A DNA stretch of 64,000 nucleotides. Origin: Micractinium sp. NFX-FRZ (Eukaryota > Chlorophyta > Trebouxiophyceae > Chlorellales > Chlorellaceae). Below are positions 23,248-34,686 of the stretch, in pieces. The stretch's first letter is position 1. Every line of letters begins with the position of its first letter. The notes beneath the pieces were generated by a model. It was not told the DNA's origin and searched no databases. It worked only from the letters and a program-made list of their open reading frames with translations. The stretch is from NCBI GenBank assembly GCA_029339195.1, contig JAPTJF010000156.1, positions 62,001 to 126,000 on the forward strand, in the 5' to 3' direction. The position numbers and the translations under genes were made by a program.

Positions 23248-25434
23248 TCAGTCATCAACAATGATCAGACCCTGCAAGAAATGGAGCATTCAGGGACTCA
23301 AGTCACATGATCGCCACGTGGGTGCTGGCACCCACGAGCCCCGACTACCACATTAGTGCCTGCTGGCATGATCCTCACTGGATTACGATGCGCTTATACG
23401 GCCGCGCCTACTCAACCCGCTCCCCTGCACGCAAACCTGCGCACCTGCTTCCGCCGTGCCGGCTGCGGGGGGCCTGGTTTGAGGCCCTGCTGCTCTGCCG
23501 CCGCCTCTGCCGCCTTGCGCTGCGCCTCCTCCACCTGCAGCCGGGCGGGACCAATGGGAGCATGGAGGCCTCTTGAACCTGCAATGGCCCATCATGAAGC
23601 GACGACAGGAGGGCGCAGGCGCGGCTAAAGCGCCCCGCCTGCGCGGCTAAAGCGCCCCGCCTGCGCCAGCGCCGCGCCTGCGCCTGCTGTCCCGATACAT
23701 GTAGCCAGCACCCACATCAGCCGCCGCCTGCACATTGCCCCCCCCCCGCCCTACCCCCACACCCCAGCCACTGCCCTCGAGAGTCCCGTGGAGCAGTCAC
23801 TCAAGACGCACCACTATGCGGTACAAGTGACACCGTGGGCTGATAGATCTGCTGCTCACTACGTGTATGCCCCAGTTCTGCACCCGGCACGCACTGGCCC
23901 CCAACCTGCCCCCAGTTATCCTCTCTGTTTCGTTTCACATTTGCCTGTCTGGCCCAGGTTGTGCATCATCTTCGGCCCCTGCTGTCACCGCCCCGCGTCC
24001 TGCCGCTGCTTCCCACTTCTCAACTGCAGCACCCACCTCACGCCTCCACTTGGTTTCTCCAAGAGAGCGCGTCCTGGCCCTGCACCTTCACCCCCGCCTC
24101 CTTCCCCCCTCCATCCCACCACCCACCTTGCGCTTGGTCTCCTCTTCAGCCCACACCCACCTTGCGCCCGCCCCCACCCCTTCCATCCACCCCACCACCC
24201 ACCTTGCGCCTGTTCTCCTCCAGTATGCGCGTCATCTCCTCCTCCTGCCGCCGCCGCTCCGCGTCCTCCCGCCGCTTGCGCTCCAGCAGCTGGTTGCGCT
24301 CCGTCGCCAGCTGCCGGCTCACCCGCTCCTCCAGCTTGGCGCGCTCCTCGGTCAGCCGCGCTGCGATGCGCTGCGCCACCTCGTCCGACGCCATGGCAGC
24401 CTCCACGCGCGCCTGCACAGCACAGCAGGTGGTGGTCAGTTACGCGTGGGTCTTTGCAGTTGCAGAAGCTGAATGTGATACAGCAGCCGGTATCTTCTGG
24501 TCTGAAGACCAAACGCAGCCCACAAAGGCTGCACCTTCACAGCAGAGGGTTGGGATCAGGGATCTCTGCCTCGAGAGAGGCTGGGCACAGCGTAGCATGC
24601 ACCTGCACTGCGGCCTCCACACGGGCCGCTAGCTCCTCCTCCTCTGCTGCCTCAAGCTCCAGCTCACGCTGCCTGTCGGAGGGCAAGCGGGAGCGAGGGG
24701 GATTGGCAGCCAGGACCGCGGCAGGGGAGCGGCAGGGCCGGGGGCGGCGGCAGGCGCAGGCAGGGGCGGGCGCGATGGCAGGGGTGGGGCAAGGTGGGTG
24801 CAGGCCGGCGGGTGCAGGTCCAAGGGTACAGGATGGCATGCACAGCATGCAGCGAAAGACAGGGCGGGGGGCCAGGCATCTTTGACCAGGGTTTACAGGC
24901 AGCGCTGCGCCGGGCATGTAGGAGGCAGGGGGTGCTGGCCAGGAGCGTGGCCCCACCTGTTAGTCTGCTTGCTCTGCTCTTCTTCCAGCTCCGGCCTGCG
25001 CTTGCGATACTGCCTGCACCCAAGTGATCGAAATAGTGGTGTTGACAGGACATGAGGCATAGCCAAGCAGGAGCTCAGCACCCACACAGCACAGCAGGCA
25101 AGACGTGGCATGGTGCGCTCACCGCTGCCGGGGCTTCTTGGCTGCCCGAGGTGAGCGGGAGTCGTCGCGGCCACGCGAGCTGCTGCGGCTGCGGCTGCGG
25201 CTGCGGCTCCGGCTGGGGGACCGTCGTCTCCGGCCTCTGCAGTGAAAGCGCAGGCAGGCGGGTGACGCCGGACGTGGCAGCAGGCGGCAGCGGCGGCAGC
25301 GGCGGCAGCAGGCGGCAGTGGCGGCAGCGGCAGCAGATGCTGGCGGCGGCAAGCGGCCCGGGTGTAACAAGCAGTTGTTTCCTCTTGATGCATTGCGCGC
25401 ACCTCTGGCGGTCCCTGCTGCGACTGCGGGCCAT
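23248..25434 (-). CDS. ARGLU1: ARGLU1-like arginine/glutamate-rich splicing cofactor
   Basis: Seven exons, 198 residues: 25434-25403, 25236-25123, 25013-24957, 24672-24603, 24412-24203, 23534-23445, 23271-23248. The architecture is that of ARGLU1: a short N-terminal Arg/Ser domain (MARSRSRDRQR, then SRSRSRSRSRSSSRGRDD), followed by a long charged helix rich in Glu, Arg and Ala, including EEELAARVEAAVQ, RIAARLTEERAKLEERV and the family signature RILEENRRKVEEAQ. Animal ARGLU1 binds U2AF and Mediator and modulates splicing; a nuclear role here is inferred. The last exon encodes only seven residues (GLIIVDD). A 25-bp tandem repeat (about 23617-23668) sits in the intron before exon 6. Confidence 0.85.
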
Positions 25435-25847
25435 GCTGCTGGCACGAGTGCGATGGCGGGCTGCAGCACAAAGCTGGGAGCGAAGCGAGCGAGGATGTTT
25501 CCTGCAACAATGCTTCGCAGAAATGGAGGCCATCGATCGGCCGAGGCTGGCCACTTTCCCTGCCCGCCCGCCCCGCTGGCAGCAGCGCAAGTGGCGGCAG
25601 CGCAGTGGGATAATCTTGAGCGCGACAGGTGGTGCCCAGCGCATGTTTGCAGTCAAGCGCCAAACATGCAGTTGTTATTACAGTGTAGGAACAAGCGAGG
25701 TGAATGAACCAAGCGCCCAAAGCGGGATCACAGCATACAGCAACACGGCACAGCAATGCTGAGCCGTGCTGCCTCCAGAGGGGGCAGCCAGAGCGGTGCC
25801 GAGAACAACACCCGCTGGCGGCTGCAGCTCTAGCTGCCAGGAGGTAG
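25435..25847. other. spacer: ARGLU1-like promoter and ARM-MYND A 3' region
   Basis: About 410 bp. It holds the 5' flank of the ARGLU1-like gene and the 3' flank of ARM-MYND A. TTACA at 25679-25683 (TGTAA on minus) is a candidate poly(A) signal for ARM-MYND A. No further gene seen. Confidence 0.5.
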
Positions 25848-27382
25848 TTACACCTGCTCTTGTGCCTCGGCATGGCCCACCGCTGCCGCTGCCGCCGTGG
25901 CTTTGGCACGTAGCCGCTTGCACTCGGCGCGGTGCGCGCCCCAGTGCGCTGTCTGGCATGCCCGGCAGCAGTACCATGTGACGCCGCATCCGCTGCAGCG
26001 CCGCAGGCCGTCGGTCTTGGTGCAGCCAGGGGCGGAGCAGACGGTGCGGGCTGGGGTGGGGGCGGGGGTGGGGGAGGCTGCTGGCATGGCACCAGGCTGC
26101 ACCAGTCCCGCTTCCGCTGAGGAGCCCCTGCAGCCAAGAGGAGGGCGGTACAAGGTCACTTTCATTTAAGATGGCTGGGCAGGTGCGTGACCCCAAGCTG
26201 GCAGCCTGCAGCAAACGCCCAGGAGCGCAAAGCATACCTGGCGTCGGATGGGTGGCACAGGAAGTGCAGCGCAGCAGCCGCCGCCTCCTGCACACTCTGG
26301 TTGCTGCTCCTGCTCAGGTGCGTCAGCGACTCCCTGCCACAGGCTGCATCAATGGCTGCGCAGGTGGCGGGGCAGTTGTGTGCCAGGTGGGCCAGAAGTG
26401 CGGCTGCCTGAAGCTGTGCCTCCCAGCAGCCGCTGCGCAGCAGCTGCACCAGTGGTGGGATGCCGCCCACCGCTGCCAATGCTGCACAGCGTTCAGGGCT
26501 GGCGGCGCACAGGCTGTTCAGCGCCGCCGCAGCTTGGCCCTGCACCGTAATTCCGCTGTCAAGGTGAATTGCGATGCAGGAAAGCAGCGGCACCAGGGCT
26601 GCTATGCCGTCAGCTGCCGCAATGGCTGCCCGGGCACCAGGACTGTGAGTTGCCAACTTGTCCAGTGCCGCTGTTGCGGTTGCTTGCGCCAACTCGCAGC
26701 CGCTGCGCAGCAGCTGCACCAGCGGTGGGATGGCGCCTGCCCCTGCTATGGCCACAGCATTGCTTGGGCTGCCGGCTGCTAAAGTGTGCAGGGTGGCAGC
26801 AGCGCTGTAATGAGCTGGCTCGGTGGGGCTGTACAGCAGGTGCACCATGGCTGGGATGCCGCCCGCAGCCACCAAGGCAGCCTGGTTTTCCGCATTGCCT
26901 ATCACCATGTTGTTGACCGCCTGGCAGGCCCTTCCTTGCAGCGTGCTGGCGCTGCTGAACAGCAGGTGTATCAGCCTTGGCATGGCGCCAGTTGCTCCCA
27001 AGGCTGCTCGGACGTCGGGCCTGTTGCAACTGAGGTTAACAACTACCCCGCATGTTGCCAGCAACACGACTTCGTCGCTGCTGCTTAGCAGTGCCACCGC
27101 TGCAGGAATGATGCCCGCAGTTGCTGCCATGACTGCGCATCTGCGAGGGCAGTCTAGTGACAGCTGGAACAGCGCCCCCACTGCCGACTGCTGCAGAGAC
27201 GTGCTGCTGCTGCTCATGCACTGCACCAGCGGGGGAATGGCGCCAGCTGCTGCGATGCCGTCCCGCTGTGCGATATCACGAGACAAAGTGAACACTTGTT
27301 TTGCTGCCTGCAGCTGTGCCGCCCGGCTGCTGCCGCGCAGGCTCTGCACGAGGGCGGGAACGTCGGCTGCAGCTGGAGGCAT
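25848..27382 (-). CDS. armadillo-repeat protein with C-terminal MYND zinc finger (copy A)
   Basis: Two exons, 27382-26238 and 26127-25848, 474 residues. Residues about 1-380 are armadillo-type helical repeats of roughly 42 residues, each with a core like AAGAIPPLVQLLRSG or CAALAAVGGIPPLVQLL, forming a protein-binding superhelix. Residues about 412-451 are a MYND finger with the full Cys/His set (C-x4-C-x7-C-x2-C, then YCCRACQ, H and a final C). MYND fingers bind short proline-rich peptides, so a scaffold role is likely; no partner can be named. The downstream paralogue B shares the promoter and first ~130 codons almost identically but has about 100 more residues of repeats. Confidence 0.85.
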
Positions 27383-27715
27383 GAGTGTAGCACTGATGGC
27401 TGAGGGTGCTGACCTGCAAGAGGGAGGGAACCGGCTGGCATGTTAGATTGACAAGTGTTGGGTCAGTCGGCTCAACCCCCACGGCTTGGGGAGCTGGGCG
27501 GGCGGGCGACGGGCGGCGGGACAGGTCAGCATCTCGTGCTTTCGGGCACACCAGCGCACACCCGCTGCCCCGCAGCGCATCACGCGACTCGGAGGCCGAA
27601 GCAATGCGTCCCCAGCCGCATGCGCAGGCTGCTTCAGGTGGGCGAGCGTTTACCTGTTCTCGCCGTGTTTCTGGGCCGACTTTGGCTGCTGCGCACACGA
27701 TGCGTTAGCGAGGTT
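27383..27715 (-). promoter_or_regulatory. promoter/5' leader of ARM-MYND A, near-identical to that of B
   Basis: Matches 30221-30553 essentially base for base and then diverges abruptly at about 27716 / 30554. A donor-like CAG|GTAAAC on minus (about 27651) and an acceptor CTTGCAG (about 27413) would fit a 5'-UTR intron whose acceptor lies about 30 bp before the ATG. Confidence 0.6.
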
Positions 27716-28351
27716 GGGCTTCCGTAACGAACTGAAGGGTGTGATGGCGCCCAGCATGCACGCTGCCGCCGCCCGCTTGGCGTGCCTCGCCTGCTGGCCC
27801 TGGATGCCTCAGTGCCCAACTTGTTCAAGTTTCTGTTTCATTTTTGTCTTTCTGGCCTTATGGTGGAAGAGGAGGAAATGTGCGCAGCGGCACGCCCGGG
27901 CTGCAGAGTGCACAGGCGATCTGGGCCGCCCAACCGTAGCCCTGGTGTGCCCGCCACAGCCTGCAGGCGGCACAGCCCGGCCTGGCACCAGGCCCGGCAC
28001 CGCACCAGGCCCCCGCCTGCTGACCAGGGCACGGCACGAACGAGACATGTGTTAAATATCAGATCCCTTTCATGGTGAAACAGTAAGTGTTTAATACCTG
28101 CAAGAGCCAGGATCTCTTTCCCCTGGCTGTAGGCTGCCACACGGTGCTGCCCTTGGTGGTGATCCACATCGGGCGACATGTTCCAATCCAGGTGTGCCAA
28201 TGCCAATTCTCAGTGTATCAACCAGTGGTGATCGAAAGCGGGAGCACAGCATCCCGAGCAAGGTTGAGCCGTGCCGCTGCCTGAGGGGCCACAGCCAGGG
28301 AAGTGCCGAGACGTACACCCGCTGGCAGCTGCAGCTCTGGCTGCCAGGTGG
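27716..28351. other. spacer between ARM-MYND A promoter and ARM-MYND B 3' end
   Basis: About 640 bp with no convincing gene. It should contain the 3' UTR of copy B and upstream sequence of copy A. Confidence 0.45.
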
Positions 28352-30220
28352 CTACACCTGCGCTTGTGCCTTGTCCTGGCCCACTGCTGCTGCTGCCGCC
28401 GCTTCCGCACGCAGGCGCTTGCACTCAGTGCGGTGCGCGCCCCAGTGCGCTGTCTGGCATGCCCGGCAGCAGTACCATGTGACGCCGCAGCCGCTGCAGC
28501 GCCGCAGGCCGCCGGTCTTGGTGCAGCCAGGGGCGGAGCAGACGGTGAGGTCTGGGGTGGCAGCGGGGGCATAGGAGGCTGCCGACGCGGTACCGTGCTG
28601 CGCCCGTCCCGCATTCGATGAGGTGGCCCTGCAGCCGAGGAGAGTGCTGGGCGTGGATTGTTTCCACAGGAGGTGAAAGCTCGGCTGGTGCTCAGCTGAA
28701 CAGGTGAGCCCCATCTCTAGGGCTGTGCCAGCTCGTGGAACGCACCCTGGCGCAGGCAAAGCACACCTGGCGTCGGATGGGTGGCACAGGGAGTGCAGCG
28801 CAGCAGCCGCCGCCTCCTGCACACTCTGGTTGCTGCTCCTGCTCAGGCGCGCCAGCAACTCCCTGCCACCGGCTGCATCAATGGCTGCACAGGTTGCGGG
28901 GCAGTTGTGTGCCAGGTTGGCCAGAAGTGCGGCTGCCCGATGCGGTGCCTCCCCGCGGCCCCTGCCCAGCAGCTGCACCAGCGGTGGGATGGCGCCCGCC
29001 GCTGCCAATGCTGCGCAGCGTTCAGGGCTGGCGGCGCACAGGCTGTTCAGCGCCGCCGCAGCTTGGCCCTGCACCGTGATTTCGCTGTCAAGGTAAACCA
29101 CGTTGCAGGAAAGCAGCGGCACCAGGGCTGCTATGCCGCCAGCTGCCGCGATGGCTGCCCGGGCACCAGGACCGTGAGTTAGCAACTCGAGCAGTGCCTG
29201 TGTTGCGTTTCCTACCGCCCATACACAGCCACTGCGCAGCAGCTGCACCAGCGGTGGGATGGCGCCCGCCGCAACCATTGCTGCACAGCGGTCAGGGCTG
29301 GCGGCGCACAGGTTGTTCAGCGCCGTAGCAGCTAGGCCCTGCACCGCGATTTCGCTGCCAGGAACAATTGTGGTGCAGGAAAGCAGCGGCACCAGGGCTG
29401 CGATGCCGCCAGCTACCGCGATGGCCGCCCCCACATCTGCACTGCCATGTGCCAAGTTGGCCAGTGCCTCTGTTGCGGTTGATTGCGCCATTACACAGCC
29501 ACTGCCCAGCAACTGCACCAGCGGTGGGATGGCGCCTGCCTCCAAAATGGCTGCTGCGTTGCTTGGGCTGCCAAAGGCCAAGGCCCGCAGTGTGGCAGCA
29601 GCGCTGCTGCAGGCGGCCAAGCCCCGCGGTGTGGCAGCAGCGCCGCAGTTAGCTGGCTCGGTGGGGCTGTACAGCAGGTGCACCATGGCTGGGATGCCGC
29701 CCGCAGCCACCAAGGCAGCCTGGTTTTCCGCATTGCCTATCAGCAAGTTGCTAACCGCCTGGCAGGCCCTTCCTTGCAGCGTGCTGGCGCTGCTGAACAG
29801 CAGGTGTATCAGCCTTGGCATGGCGCCAGCTGCTCCCAGGGCTGCTTGGACGTCGGGCCTGTTGGCACTGAGGTTAACGACTACCCCGCATGTTGCCAGC
29901 AACACGACTTCGTCGCTGCTGCTTAGCAGTGCCACCGCTGCAGGAATGATGCCCGCAGTTGCTGCCATGACTGCGCATCTGCGAGGGCAGTCTAGTGACA
30001 GCTGGAACAGCGCCCCCACTGCCGACTGCTGCAGAGACGTGCTGCTGCTGCTCATGCACTGCACCAGCGGGGGAATGGCGCCAGCTGCTGCGATGCCGTC
30101 CCGCTGTGCGATATCACGAGACAAAGTGAACACTTGTTTTGCTGCCTGCAGCTGTGCCGCCCGGCTGCTGCCGCGCAGGCTCTGCACGAGGGCGGGGACG
30201 TCGGCTGCAGCTGGAGGCAT
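28352..30220 (-). CDS. armadillo-repeat protein with C-terminal MYND zinc finger (copy B)
   Basis: Tandem paralogue of copy A in the same orientation. Two exons, 30220-28767 and 28628-28352, give 576 residues, with the same splice position and phase as A. It carries more ARM units than A; the extra ones include SPDRCAAMVAAGAIPPLVQL, and the junction around CGAAATPRGLAACSSAAATL looks like a local repeat insertion. The MYND finger is intact (VCSAPGC, RRCSGCG, YCCRACQ). Its intron (28629-28766) is 138 bp, divisible by three and free of stops, so retention would insert 46 residues before the MYND finger. Confidence 0.85.
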   Translation of the reverse strand: MPPAAADVPALVQSLRGSSRAAQLQAAKQVFTLSRDIAQRDGIAAAGAIPPLVQCMSSSSTSLQQSAVGALFQLSLDCPRRCAVMAATAGIIPAAVALLSSSDEVVLLATCGVVVNLSANRPDVQAALGAAGAMPRLIHLLFSSASTLQGRACQAVSNLLIGNAENQAALVAAGGIPAMVHLLYSPTEPANCGAAATPRGLAACSSAAATLRALAFGSPSNAAAILEAGAIPPLVQLLGSGCVMAQSTATEALANLAHGSADVGAAIAVAGGIAALVPLLSCTTIVPGSEIAVQGLAATALNNLCAASPDRCAAMVAAGAIPPLVQLLRSGCVWAVGNATQALLELLTHGPGARAAIAAAGGIAALVPLLSCNVVYLDSEITVQGQAAAALNSLCAASPERCAALAAAGAIPPLVQLLGRGRGEAPHRAAALLANLAHNCPATCAAIDAAGGRELLARLSRSSNQSVQEAAAAALHSLCHPSDARCALPAPGCVPRAGTALEMGLTCSAEHQPSFHLLWKQSTPSTLLGCRATSSNAGRAQHGTASAASYAPAATPDLTVCSAPGCTKTGGLRRCSGCGVTWYCCRACQTAHWGAHRTECKRLRAEAAAAAAVGQDKAQAQV

Positions 30221-30553
30221 GAGTGTAGCACTGATGGCTGAGGGTGCTGACCTGCAAGAGGGAGGGAACCGGCTGGCATGTTAGATTGACAAGTGTTGGG
30301 TCAGTCGGCTCAACCCCCACGGCTTGGGGAGCTGGGCGGGCGGGCGACGGGCGGCGGGACAGGTCAGCATCTCGTGCTTTCGGGCACACCAGCGCACACC
30401 CGCTGCCCCGCAGCGCATCACGCGACTCGGAGGCCGAAGCAATGCGTCCCCAGCCGCATGCGCAGGCTGCTTCAGGTGGGCGAGCGTTTACCTGTTCTCG
30501 CCGTGTTTCTGGGCCGACTTTGGCTGCTGCGCACACGATGCGTTAGCGAGGTT
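30221..30553 (-). promoter_or_regulatory. promoter/5' leader of ARM-MYND B
   Basis: Near-identical to 27383-27715 and repeated again at 34354-34686 through the gap-flanking duplication. The probable 5'-UTR intron of copy A is conserved. Confidence 0.6.
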
Positions 30554-31286
30554 GGAGTGCGGGGCTTCTAGAGACCGAAGCGAACAGAACCGGCGCCAGT
30601 GGCAGCATGCACGCTGCCGCCGCTGTGGCATGCCGCGCCTAGCCGGCAGCGCCTGCTGGGCGTGGGATGCCCAGAGTGCCCAAAGCTTGTCCAACATCCT
30701 GCTTCATTTTGTCTTGCCATGTGGTGGAAAGCAGAGAAGGAGATAAACGTCGCGGCACGCCCAGGCAGTCTCACGCGAGCAGGGACTGCGGCCCCTGGTG
30801 CACCTGCCATGAGTAATGGGCTGGCACTGCCTGCTGAGCATGGCATGACAGGCCCGAGTCGATGTAGCTGGCAGGCAGCCAGAAAACAGTTATATACCTG
30901 CATGAGGGCGCCAGAAACTGTGGCCCCTGGCTTCAGCCTTATTGGTTGTGTTGTGTTTCACTCAGGGTGTGCAACACGCAGCGTAACAACCAGTAGTGGG
31001 GTGCGCGCTGCTCCACCTGAGCAGTGACGACGCACATAAGAAAATAGCAGCGGCAGTGCTTTCAAGCTTGCGGGGTGTCATCGGTGGCGGGCCCGGCATC
31101 CCGCTGCCTCCAACAGTACTATGTGGGGGAGCCTCCAAGGCACCGGGGGACGGTGCTCCCAGACGCCGCGGCCTGCGCTGGGCCCTCTGCTGCTTCGCTC
31201 TCCCTGGGCTGGGCTCGCGCCCGCCCAGCCATGAGCCCCTGTCAGCCAGGCGTCTCAAGTGCTCCTCCAAGACAAGCCGCTCTCCC
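30554..31286. other. spacer between ARM-MYND B and FPS 3' end (copy 1)
   Basis: About 730 bp with no convincing gene; contains 3'-flanking sequence of the farnesyl diphosphate synthase gene. The same sequence recurs at 34687-35419. Confidence 0.45.
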
Positions 31287-34231
31287 TCACTTCTGCCGCT
31301 TGTAGATCTTCTTCAGCAGCATCGTGAACACGCCCTGCAGGGGGCGGGGTGGGGCAGGGGGAGAGGCGGCAGCGTGAGTTCAAGGCCTGCCGAAAGGCGT
31401 GTGGGGGAGGAAGAGGACGATGCCTGGGAGGACAGAGTGCCGGTGGGCAGTCCGTCATGATGCGTGCGCCACCCTCACACATGAGAAAGGAAGGCATCCC
31501 GGCCGTCAGTTGGGCCCTTACCGTGGCAGCCCAAGCCCCGCTGCAGTAGCACGTGCCCATACAAACACGCAAGCAACCTTTTGAGAACACGTTCTGCCCC
31601 TCCAAGCCCACAACAGAGAAAGCATGAACAACCGAAACAAGCAAGCAAGCAGCACGGCAGCACACACACCTGGGGCAGCAGGTCCTGCCCCTCAATCGTC
31701 TTCACCAGCCCCTCGTGGCTTTCCTGCTCGTACTGCCTGCAGCGGGCACAGCAGGGGGCCACGCAGCAGGGGCAGCGGGGGGGTCAGCGGCGGCACCAGA
31801 GGGGCACCTTGCGCTGCGACAGTGGCTACGCCGTCTGCCTCCTCCTCTTCCCCTCGGCGTCAGAAAGGGGAGGCAAGGCAGAGCGCTCTGGCTGTGCATG
31901 GCCCTGCCCTGCTCAGCACAACCCAGCCCAGCCCAGCACCCCAAGCGCAGGAGCAGGCCCAGCCCAGCCCAGCACCACAACAGCAGGAGCCGGTCCCGCC
32001 CTCTGCAGCACGCTGCACACATGTCGCAGGTAGCACCGCAGCACACACATCTCAGCCCTCAGCAGCCTCTCACTTGAAGAGGGCCTCCAGCTCCAGCTGG
32101 CGGTACACCTCCTTCACCGCCTGTACTGCCGCCTCGTCGTCCTTGCCGTAATTCTCCTGCAGGGGGTGGGGCACATGGATGGGCAGAGGCAGGGGGTGGG
32201 TGGGGCGGCCATCAAGGCAGGCAGTGGGGCCCAACCAAAGAACAAGCAAGCAATCCTGCCATCCTTGCCCCAGGGCTCGTGCAAGCAAGGCGGCATGTAT
32301 GGTGATATGTGTATTGGGAAGCATGGGGAGGCAGGTGATGAGGCAGAAGCCGGTGGGCAGAAGGCAGGGTGCCAAGCGGGATGCGGCAGGCTGGCAGCCT
32401 GACCAGAAGCCAGCCCACCCACCCCGCCACCCAAACTCTTGCCCGCCGACCAACCCACCCACCTCGATCACTTTCTTCTGCTCCTCGCTTGCCCGCTTCA
32501 GCGCCTGCATGGGCACAGTGCACCCAGAGGTCAGCACCGTCGCCTGCTGGAGGGCTGCAGATGCAGTCATGCACGGCCCACCTTGCCGCCCCACCCCCCT
32601 GGAAAGTGACGCGTCTTGTGCAGCCGGCCGCCGGGCCCCCACCTGCACCACCAGCCAGGAGCACTTGTTGTCCTGGATGTCGGTGCCGATCTTGCCGATG
32701 ACCTCGGGGTCGCCGTAGCAGTCGAGGTAGTCGTCCTGGATCTGCACGCGTAAGATGCAATGCACGCTGTGAGAGACACAATGCGACCTACTGCGGGCGG
32801 CAGAGGTGCGCCACCCACAGCTGCACTGCAGATGCTGCTCCGCAGCACTTGCCCAGCCCAGCCTGTCCAACCCAGCCTGTACAGCCAGCAGTACCTGGAA
32901 GTACTGCCCCATGGTGACGCAGATGTCCTCTGCCAGCTTGTATGCGGCGGGGTCGCTGCAGGGGGCAGGGGACAGAGGCGAGAGAACAGGAAAGCGGTGG
33001 TGGTTTATAGTGGGGGACGGGGGAGCTGAGGGGGCACGCTGGCGGGAGGGCACAGCGCTGCGCAGCGCGGCCCATCTCCTGCTCCTGCCACGCCGCCACC
33101 CTGCCACTTCTCCCCCGTTTGCAACGTCAGAGAGGCAGAGGCTGCGGGCCTCTGGGCAGTAGCAGACACAGCGGGCTGCCTCTTTCCCTCCCCTCCACCT
33201 GTGCCCGACACGACCGACCCAAAGCGGCGCAAGCTAAGTACGCTTTCATGACGCCGGCGAGCCGCATTGCCAGGGGGAGGCAGAACGTGCAGTGCATGCA
33301 GCCCCCTGCCCTGCCACCAGCCAACCAACAAAAAAAACCACTCACGTCACTCCCGCCAGGCGCAGGCCGCATGCCACTGGCAGGTAGAAGGTGTAGTAGG
33401 CGGTCTTGTAGGTCACAATGCGCATGTAGGTGTCCAGCGTGTAGCGGGACAGGTCCACCTGCGCAACACAAAAGTTCAGCACGATTTTTCCTGTTGTGAA
33501 CAAGTTCAGCACAAGTTCAGCACGATTGAAAACACACGATTCGGTGTTCAAGATACGCCACAGCATGCCTGGTTATGCAGAGGAAATGCAGGTGTCCAGG
33601 GATTGCGGGGCAGGCCCACAACTAGAGGAGAAAGAGATGGAAGGCAGCAGGAGGCCAGGAGCGCCAGGGGTGGGTGCGGTGCGGTGCGGTGGAACGGCGT
33701 TGCAGGGACGCACAGTGTACAACAGGCGGATGAGTAGGGCACGGCTGGCATGGGCAGCATGGGCAGCATGGGCAGCATAGGCAGCATGGCAGCATGGGGC
33801 TTACTGTGCCGATAGGCGCAGTGGTGGTGTCCAGCAGCTGTCCGTGTGAAGTCTGGTAGGTGACGTCGTGGAACAGCTCCAGCAGGTGCACGTACGCGGG
33901 GAGGGAGCTGCGGTGGGGTGTGGGGGGATACAAAGAAAGTGTGTGTGATCCAACATGACGACATGACCGCAGCTGGAGTGTGACAAGCTCAGAGGTTGTG
34001 CCTTAAGCAGGGGGCTGTGTGCTTGTGCGTGCTGCAATGTACGTGGGGGCGGGAGGAGGCGGGGCGGCGAGGGCACGCAGCAGAAGTGCAGCAGGAAGGG
34101 TGGGCACATAGCATGCCGGCAGGGGGGCGGCGGCAGGGCAGGCGGTGCGCCCCCCACCTGAAGTGCTTCTTCAGCACGCGGTAGATGCATGCCTCCAGAA
34201 TGATGCCGTCGTTGATGGCCACCATGCCCAC
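31287..34231 (-). pseudogene. FPS: truncated copy of farnesyl diphosphate synthase (exons 5-13), likely assembly artefact
   Basis: Carries exons equivalent to 5-13 of the complete gene to its right: 34231-34158, 33907-33805, 33458-33346, 32955-32895, 32741-32643, 32504-32463, 32156-32074, 31736-31670, 31334-31287. No difference from the intact copy was seen. Exons 1-4, with the first aspartate-rich motif, are missing because the contig stops at the gap about 90 bp upstream of exon 5. It has no start codon of its own. The complete identity, introns included, argues against an old pseudogene and for an unmerged assembly overlap. Confidence 0.85.
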
Positions 34232-34320
34232 CTGGCGGGAGGGGAGGGGGGCGGGCAGCGGGGTGATCAGAATCACATGAGTCACACATTTGTAGCAAAC
34301 ATGAGGTGATGTGGGTGGGG

Positions 34321-34330
34321 NNNNNNNNNN
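34321..34330. other. assembly gap (10 N)
   Basis: Ten N characters, a nominal gap length. Both sides belong to the same 4.1-kb duplicated block. Confidence 0.99.
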
Positions 34331-34353
34331 ACGTCGGCTGCAGCTGGAGGCAT
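34331..34353 (-). pseudogene. first 23 bp of ARM-MYND B coding sequence, cut by the gap
   Basis: Matches 30198-30220 exactly: start codon plus seven codons (MPPAAADV), followed by the same promoter copy at 34354-34686. The fragment exists only because the right contig begins here. Confidence 0.85.
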
Positions 34354-34686
34354 GAGTGTAGCACTGATGGCTGAGGGTGCTGACCTGCAAGAGGGAGGGA
34401 ACCGGCTGGCATGTTAGATTGACAAGTGTTGGGTCAGTCGGCTCAACCCCCACGGCTTGGGGAGCTGGGCGGGCGGGCGACGGGCGGCGGGACAGGTCAG
34501 CATCTCGTGCTTTCGGGCACACCAGCGCACACCCGCTGCCCCGCAGCGCATCACGCGACTCGGAGGCCGAAGCAATGCGTCCCCAGCCGCATGCGCAGGC
34601 TGCTTCAGGTGGGCGAGCGTTTACCTGTTCTCGCCGTGTTTCTGGGCCGACTTTGGCTGCTGCGCACACGATGCGTTAGCGAGGTT

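Noticed and set aside
28352..30220. Single-exon 622-residue reading of ARM-MYND B
   Set aside because: The splice position, phase and flanks are conserved with copy A, whose intron is out of phase, so the spliced 576-residue form is preferred; retention is kept only as a possibility.
31287..34231. A second, real FPS gene or old pseudogene
   Set aside because: No differences were seen, even in introns, and it ends at an N gap; an assembly overlap explains it better.
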